From positions 1,853,967-1,917,966 of the forward strand of contig NC_058165.1 in NCBI RefSeq assembly GCF_020080835.1: a stretch of 64,000 bases of DNA. Direction: 5' to 3'. Shown here in pieces: positions 57,552 to 64,000 of the stretch (position 1 is its first letter; the number at the start of each line of letters is the position of its first letter). The notes beneath the pieces were generated by a model. The model saw nothing but the letters and a program-made list of their open reading frames with translations, did no database searches and was not told the DNA's origin. Source of the DNA: Cotesia glomerata (Eukaryota; Arthropoda; Insecta; Hymenoptera; Braconidae). The position numbers and the translations under genes are program-made.

Positions 57552-58920
57552 AATTTTAATTAGAGTTTTTAAAGAAAAAGAGGTATCTTGTAGAAAAAAC
57601 TGCAAGTTTTACAGTTTGTACTGTAATAATTGAGACTATCTTGTAAAAATGCAATTACAATTGGAAATAATTAATTTTATAATTTTGAATGTATTTTTAG
57701 TTGCATGAAACTTTAAACAAGAAGTTATTTATTATTTTTAAACAGTTATTTATTGATAAATTAATAGTTAATAACTTAAACTTTCAAAATTTCGATTTAT
57801 CGGTGATGAATTTTTAAGTTTTTATCAGAATAAATGTATTGTTAATTGTAAGAATAAGATTTAAAGTGTCAGCTACTAATTATCGATAATAATAATTATA
57901 CTGTGAATTATAACAGGTGAACCTGTGATTTGATAAACTCTTAAGCTCAGTTATCCAAAAGTTAATAATTAATTATAAAAATAAAAGTGTGGGATATTAA
58001 ATGTGAGAAGGAAATTAAAAGGTTTGAACATTTTACTATTATAAACTAAAAAGGGTTTTAAATTGAAAATATGTTGCAATTATTAACAGACAATTTTATT
58101 ATCAGACTACTGATTTTTTATCGGCACGGAAAAAAAATAAAATAGTGGAAAATTGAGTTTTTAGAGGTAAAAGAGGTACCTTGTAGAAAAAACTGCAAGT
58201 TTTACAGTTTGTACTGTAATAATTGAGACTATCTTGTAAAAATGCAATTACAATTGGAAATACCTAATTTTACAACTTTAAATGTATTTTTAGTTGCATG
58301 GAACTTTAAACTAGAAGTTATTTATTATTTTGAAACAGTTATTTATTGATAAATTAATAGTTAATAACTTAAACTTTCAAAATTCTCAATTTATCGGTGA
58401 TGAATTTTTTAGTTTTTATCAGAATAAATGTATTGTTAATTGTAAGAATAAGATTTAAAGTGTCAGCTACTAATTATCGATAATAAATAATATACTGTGA
58501 ATTAAAACAGGTGAACCTGTAATTCGATAAACTCTCAAGCTCAGTTATCCAAAAGTTAATAATTAATTATAAAAATAAAAGTGTGAAATATTAAATGTCA
58601 GGAGGAAATTAAAAGGTTTGAACCTTTTACTATTATAAACTAAAAAGGGTTTTAAATTGAAAATATGTTGCAATTATTAACAGACAATTTTATTATCAGA
58701 CTACTGATTTTTTATCGGCACGGAAAAAAAATAAAAAAGTGGAAAGTTTAGTTTTTAGAGTAAAAAGAGGTACCTTGTAGAAAAAACTGCAAGTTTTACA
58801 CTTTAGACTGTAATAATTGAGACTTTGTCTTGTAACAAAGCAATTACAATTGAAAATCCTTAATTTTACAACTTTAAATGTATTTTTAGTTGCATGAAAC
58901 TTTAAACTAGAACTATATTT
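57552..58920 (+). repeat. Family C tandem array, about 2.3 units
   Basis: Units start at about 57578, 58142 and 58738 (596 bp between the last two). The third stops after TTTAAACTAGAA, where family M begins. The orientation is opposite to the array only 1 kb to the left. Confidence 0.92.
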
Positions 58921-58923
58921 AAG

Positions 58924-59735
58924 TGGCTATTAGTGACTGGTGGGACATTTGACACTGGAATTCCATCAATTATATATAATTATGTGACTGAAACTTATAC
59001 TATAGAAGAATAATTAATTAACAAGATCCCTTTGTCACAAACTTCCATTACTTTTTAGTTTCTCATAATTATAATTTGACTGAGTGTGACTGGTGGGACT
59101 AACAACAAATCCTTCTCTCTTACCAAAGGTATACTTAAAGTTCAATTTCAGTTCGACCACTAAACTTTTAAAAAATACTTCCCTCTCAATACAAAATTAA
59201 TCCTACAAACATTGAATATTATGAAGAATTAGACTGATTAGCTACGTAGAAACAATTAAAAAAATTTGTTTTTATTGTGACTGGTGGGACAGGCATTTGT
59301 GACTGGTGGGACAAGTACTAAATGTCTACATCAAGTTGTTTATTAAAAAGACTTTTATATTATTTCAACCTTACAACTATTATTGTTTATATATTTAACT
59401 ATTAATTATTTAGGATAATTAGAAAAAAACTAATTACAAAACACAAATAAAGGATTTAGCATGCTGACAACACGATCTTGATAAACTTAGGTGTTAATTA
59501 ATAACGAACATAAACAAAATTTTTTCTTAAAACTATAATAATAAATATGTTAGTTAATAACAACCATAAAATGAATTTGCTGTTAAAACTATTAAAATAA
59601 CATTTAATCCGGATGCAAATTAGTACGGCTGAAAAGTTACTATAGTAACTCCTATAGGAGAGAAAAATCCATTTTCTTATTGATTAAAAAAAAATTAGTA
59701 AAATATAAACTTTTAATAATAAATTAGAGAAATTT
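58924..59735 (+). mobile_element. Family M element, copy 3
   Basis: Matches the 9.7-11.3 kb pair throughout. GTGACTGGTGGGAC starts at 58933, 59096, 59277 and 59299, with nearly the same spacings as copy 2. It is inserted into or joined to a broken family C unit. It has a small palindromic extra, TATAGTAACTCCTATAGGAG, near its end. Confidence 0.88.
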
Positions 59736-60566
59736 AAAAATTTTATAGCTATTTTTAAGTAACAAGATAATGATCTATTTAGTTGAATTTTTTTTCTACA
59801 ATAACAACGATAATAATTGAAGAAAAAATCATAAAAATTCAAAACTAGGTCATTTAGTATCAATTAAATCAATTATTGAGTGATTACCTCCTTTTAATTA
59901 CCATAATTACCTCTTTAATTATCGCCTGCACTATTTAATAATCAATAAATGACGTACTGAACAAAGACCGCAGGACAATACTTGTTATCGATGACACTAA
60001 TAGTTAAAACCAATAAAAAAAATTGATAAATCGGACGGTGATTAATCGAGTAATTAGAGTTTAATTTTTTTATCACGAAAAAAACACTTAAGTTCGATGA
60101 ACTTATAGCTCAAAGCTAAATTTATCGGTTTATAAAACTACGAAAGAGAAAAAAAAGTGTCCGAGGACACCTGGACGACCCTCGAAACCTATAAAATATA
60201 TAAAATATATCAAATGTATGAATATATATCTACATGTATATAAAAAAATTTTTATTTGTCCACTCAAGTATAAAACTAACGATTTTCATCTTCAGCTTCC
60301 TTCGAAATTTAAATATCACTTTTTGAATTCAATACTTCCTATATAATATGTATATAGCGTGCATATGTGTTTATATATTATGTAACGTATTGTATACATT
60401 TATAGAAACGGTGAGCTATACTTTTAAGAGAGTTCCGAGGGCACGGAAGTATTGAATTTAAAAATAATTCTTTTATAGAGCTGGAGAAAATTTTTTTGAA
60501 AAAAGGAAAATTTTTTGATAATTTTATGTCAATAAAAAGAAATATTTATATAAATAAATTTTATTT
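59736..60566. other. No supported gene
   Basis: AT-rich with a short richer patch at 60.1-60.2 kb and a TATA-rich patch at 60.19-60.42 kb. No frame, RNA or repeat recognised. Confidence 0.5.
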
Positions 60567-60708
60567 ACAATTAAGGAGATCCATGCGAAGTAGTCAAATT
60601 TTTAAAACTTCTTGAAAATTTGTAAATTCAATCTACGTGAATAATTAATAAAAAAATTAAAAAACAGTAGGTTTCTGGGATATTTAATCAAATCATTACA
60701 CGGAGAGA

Positions 60709-61303
60709 AATTTATAGGAACCATTCCAAAAATTATGGGAATGGTTCCTATAATTAAAATGATCATTATAGGTATCAATCCTATGCTCATTATGGGAACC
60801 ACACCCATAGTTTATTGGAAACATTCCTTATACAATAATGGAATAGCTTCAGTATATTATGGGAATGGTTCCTATGATATTATAGGAATGGTCCCTATAT
60901 TATTAAAGGAATGATTTCTATAATGTTATAGGAATGGTTCCTATAATATTATGAGAATGATGCACATAATAATAAAAAAATTTTTATGTTCATAATAATG
61001 AAGCAATCTCTTCAAAAATATAAAGTAATTATTATATATTTTTTTGCTAATAAATTTTTTTTTGTAAATAAAAATTGATCTTTCACTAGAGTGAAAAAAT
61101 TTCTTTTTCATAATTTTTATTCACGTGTGTACTTAATCTTAAATTGTTTATTACAACTCAGTTATTATTTTGTTAGATAATATTGAAAAATATTGTAGCA
61201 ATTCTAAAGTTTCTCTAATAAAAGGGATATTTTCTCACTATACAATTAGAGGAGCAAAGTAGATATGGAAATTCATTGTTTATTTTTACAATTTCATTTA
61301 AAA
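60709..61303. mobile_element. Palindromic element T, copy 2 (truncated)
   Basis: CACGGAGAGAAATTTATAGG at left after TA (60707-60708). It is collinear with copy 1 from GGAATGGTTCCTAT words to GATATGGAAATTCATTG, without the tRNA-derived insertion. The right end is replaced by a short palindrome and other sequence. Confidence 0.82.
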
Positions 61304-61306
61304 ATT

Positions 61307-61425
61307 TAGAACGTACTTGGTGTGCGTCATTGTGTATTTCAATTTTTTTAAAGTCCTAGTAAATAGATTTTACGAATTTCATTAAAAGTAAAATATTTTG
61401 CAACCACGCACACTAAATACGTTCT
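61307..61425. repeat. Short inverted repeat (TTAGAACGTA...TACGTTCTAA)
   Basis: TTAGAACGTACTTGGTGTGCGT at about 61306 mirrors CGCACACTAAATACGTTCTAA at about 61406. It may be a small MITE that broke element T copy 2. Confidence 0.6.
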
Positions 61426-61845
61426 AAAATTTTTTTTTTAATTTTTAAATTTACAATAAGATTTTTTTTAATTTCCGAAAATCATTAACAATCATATCGG
61501 TTATTTGGATTTTTTAATTTTTTTATTTTGTATCTTTTTGTAAAGAAAAAAAATTTTTTTTTTCCTAATAGTCTTACGAACGTGGGCTACGCGATTTTCT
61601 TACAGTGAAACTGTTTTTGTTCGGATTTTAGTTAGACAGTAAACATAAATAAATTTTAAGGTTAGGGGCACTCTTTTTGTGTTGTCAAGTGTATAATTAT
61701 TTATTAAGTAAATTTATCGGAAATTTCCTCAACAAATGTTATTAATTAATTTAAAAATTAATTTTAAGATAACAAAAGTATTTCTACGTATTATTTTTTT
61801 ATAGACATTTTTTACACTAGGAGGGTACTTAGATCTCCTTATAAG

Positions 61846-62685
61846 TTCTAGGAACTATTTTTTTCCTATAAATATTTTTTTTATACGGAAAAGAATTAGT
61901 AAAAAAGAAAAAAAATTCCAAGAATAAGAAAGACACTGAAAGTGATTATAATTAGCAATTAATCAAACAGGGTAATTAGTTTTCCTTTAAGTTCCTTTCG
62001 GTCTCTTTGATTCGGAATATCGAAGTCCTTCCCCTTTAAATTTCTTTCCTCGATCTCCTTAGAAGCTAAAAGGGGGTAGTAAGAAAAGAAAAAATATATT
62101 CAAAGAGTCCAAGCTAGGAGCGAAGAAGCCGAGCAGAGAGTTTAATGATATTCGTGATTACGACGGCACGTGGGGTGAGCTTTATAAGGGTATAAAAAAA
62201 AGTAAGGATGAGTTTAAAAGGGGTTGGGATCCAGGGGCTCGGAATGAGAAAAAAAATAAGCACTGTACCTTATACTTAGTGTACCTTGCCTATCTTGGGT
62301 CTCTTTTCCCCTCTCGAGTCCTCCGGACGGTTTTCGCGCATAAAAAAGTATTGATCTGAAAACGGGTTCTCAGATGGAAGATGAAGAGAGGGTTGAAATC
62401 CACCCCCGTGTAACTGCTTTGCCTTTTTATTCATCAGTTCGTCGTAAAAAAGAATCCTGCTGGGTTCCAAGGAGATTCAATACTTTCTTTTAATGTCTTA
62501 TTGATTTGCAAGAAATGTTCCGAGGAAAATTTAAGGGGAGATCAGATTTCAGTGGAGATACTTTTGAGATCGAGTCAAGCTTTTGAAACAATCATTTGAA
62601 TTTATTTTTAGATTAGAAGAATTTAAATACTTTAAGATAGCCGGAAAAAAGGTTCGAAGCTGTAATTTTTTATACCTTTAATAAT
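61846..62685. other. No supported gene; mixed composition at 62.0-62.5 kb
   Basis: A 64-codon minus frame at 62276-62470 starts M-E-P-S-R and is hydrophilic, but it is unrecognised and has no flanking signals. A purine-rich patch lies at 62.05-62.25 kb. Confidence 0.35.
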
Positions 62686-62689
62686 ACTG

Positions 62690-63060
62690 TGCATTAGTTA
62701 AGAATATATGAGCTTCGTTAAAAGTCTCTGTAAGCGAGAAAAAATGCGCCATTTCGCCATCTAACGGCAAAACCAAAAACTAAAAATCAATCTTTAAATA
62801 AGCCTTCAATAATACTATAAAATAGTTTAAAATACATGAGCTTCGTTAAAAGTCTCTGCAAGCGAGAAAAAAAGCGCTATCTTGCCATCTATCGGTGAAA
62901 CCAAAAACTAAAAATCAATATTTAAAAAAGCCTACCATGTACCTTTAATAATTTTGTGAATTAGTTTAGAATATATAAGCTTCGTTAAAAGTCTCTGTAA
63001 GCAAGAAAAAAAGCGTCATTTCGCCACCTATTGGCGAAACCAGGAACTAAAAATCAAAAT
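62690..63060 (+). repeat. Three-copy tandem repeat, period about 130-140 bp
   Basis: GAGCTTCGTTAAAAGTCTCT (first base A in the last copy) starts at 62710, 62838 and 62977. Each is followed by AAGCGAGAAAAAA, a GC-richer word of the type GCCATCTA-CGG and AACCAAAAACTAAAAATCAA. Confidence 0.92.
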
Positions 63061-63270
63061 TGAAATTCCGGGGCAGTTTTGGATTAATTACAATAAATAA
63101 TTGTTAGAAACTAATATCAAAACATAATTTGGGGTATAAATTGTATTAAATGTATGAAAACTACCGAAAGATATTGAAAATATGTAAAAACATAGTGGGC
63201 ATCTTTAGAATAGAAAAAAAATTTTTTATTTAAGGATTGAAGGACAGAATTCAAAGTTTAACTGAATGCT
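63061..63270. other. Spacer, nothing recognised
   Basis: AT-rich, no frame, no repeat. Confidence 0.5.
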
Positions 63271-63530
63271 AACTTTGACGGTAACTATTGAACTAATCAA
63301 CTGATTGAGGCCGGGTTTTTGGTATTCGATTTATAGGTACAATCATGAGAATTTGACGAATTTCGAAGTTAATCGGTCAAGTAGTTTCAGAGTTATCACA
63401 AAAAAATAATGGATCAAGAACAATAGTTCATTAATTTTTTCAAACAACTATTTTTTAACGATAACTTTTGAACTAATCAACCGATTTTGATTCAGTTTTC
63501 GGCATTCAATTTAATTTTACTCCTCCAACA
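63271..63530 (+). repeat. Degenerate two-copy repeat related to 15.7-16.4 kb
   Basis: TTGAACTAATCAACTGATT and TTGAACTAATCAACCGATTT recur about 190 bp apart, with GGTATTCGATTTA/GGCATTCAATTTA following. The wording resembles the array beside the GT microsatellite. Confidence 0.55.
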
Positions 63531-64000
63531 CTCTGATAACTCTTTGAATCACTCAAAAAATTTTTTTTCAAAAATAAATCAAAATTATTGAATTTAAAAT
63601 TTGAACTAAAATTTTTTTCAAATCTACAAAAGTTGTCAAAAATTCTATTTTCAAATTTACTTAAAAGGGTCCATTCGCCCTTTTATCCTCAACATCTTAC
63701 AACCTCTTTGTTTTCCCAGAATGATTTAAATAAACGCCCGAGTCTTGTGAAGGAATTCTAACGCTCTTAGTTACGCAATAAATAGTCTTTTGAGCTGACC
63801 TGCCAGCCGGGAAAACTTGGAGCTATTGCTTGCCGAACAATTGGCGAAACCGAAACTGGAGCAGAAAATTACGATTTACCATGAAGGGACGTTTTTCCAG
63901 GTATAAGGACGAATTTTAGTTAACACTTTGAAAGAAATTTATTTAAAGCAACAACTATTGGGTCTTCTCTTTTATCCTTAGATTTCTTGTGAGTAAGTAA
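63531..64000. other. No supported gene to the window end
   Basis: Mixed composition at 63.68-63.9 kb lies between TTTTCCCAG (about 63719) and TTTTTCCAG/GTATAAGG (about 63900). That looks like an exon frame, but all three reading frames contain stops, so at most it is untranslated. Confidence 0.35.

Larger units (their letters stand above)
60571..61845. mobile_element. Element U, copy 2, containing element T copy 2
   Basis: TTAAGGAGATCCATGCGAAG at left (60571) and GAGGGTACTTAGATCTCCTT at right (to about 61840, where the TTAA is decayed to TTAT). The first 100 bp match copy 1 and show the empty P-a site. From 60709 the body is element T. Confidence 0.6.

Noticed and set aside
63720..63899. Exon-like block between CAG and CAG/GTATAAGG
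   Set aside because: Stops in all three frames; at most an untranslated exon.

Overview
This looks like a gene-poor stretch of an AT-rich eukaryotic nuclear genome. A small arthropod genome, possibly a parasitoid wasp, is my inference from the composition, the insect-like tRNA-Glu and the dense short inverted-repeat elements; no protein settles the species. No reading frame in the window exceeds about 125 codons and none is recognisable as a conserved protein, so this is intergenic or deep-intronic DNA. The only confident classical gene is a tRNA-Glu(CTC) at 8890-8961. The best coding hint is an open, GC-richer putative exon at 35939-36079 with good splice sites, preceded by an Arg-Ser-rich frame at 35597-35866. 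A weaker exon candidate lies on the minus strand near 11.8-12.0 kb.

Nearly everything else is repeats, which fall into a few families. (1) Family A: TA-centred palindromes carrying the word GATATAAGCTCATC, at 8.0-8.7, 12.3-13.9, 20.8-22.8, 28.1-29.0 and 49.8-50.6 kb. (2) Family C: a unit of about 590 bp, single, truncated or in tandem, at 14.9, 16.7, 24.2, 30.8-32.6, 40.3-42.3 (minus), 54.5-56.6 (minus) and 57.6-58.9 kb. (3) Superfamily P: palindromic non-autonomous elements that mostly start CAC-N-G and end C-N-GTG, usually between TA dinucleotides. Each subfamily fills its body with its own palindromic word (TTGACTCAAG, GGAACCATTCC, CGGTGTTAACACCG, TTCCGGAA and others). (4) Family M (GTGACTGGTGGGAC motifs; 9.7-11.3 and 58.9-59.7 kb) and element L (CCAGGGGACTGTT motifs; 12.9 and 37.15 kb). 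(5) Smaller inverted-repeat elements with clean target duplications, a piggyBac-like TTAA element (36.2 and 60.6 kb), two tRNA-Thr-like insertions, microsatellites and short tandem repeats.

The layout is strongly nested. At 43.1-46.0 kb a GGAATGG-type palindrome contains a tRNA-Thr-derived insertion and a CGGTGTTAA-type palindrome, which itself contains a TTGACTCAAG-type palindrome. Several insertions can be dated relative to one another because an uninterrupted copy of the target lies elsewhere in the same window. CTCF-like motifs (AGGTGGCGC) occur inside two different repeat families. No virus, CRISPR array or operon was seen.
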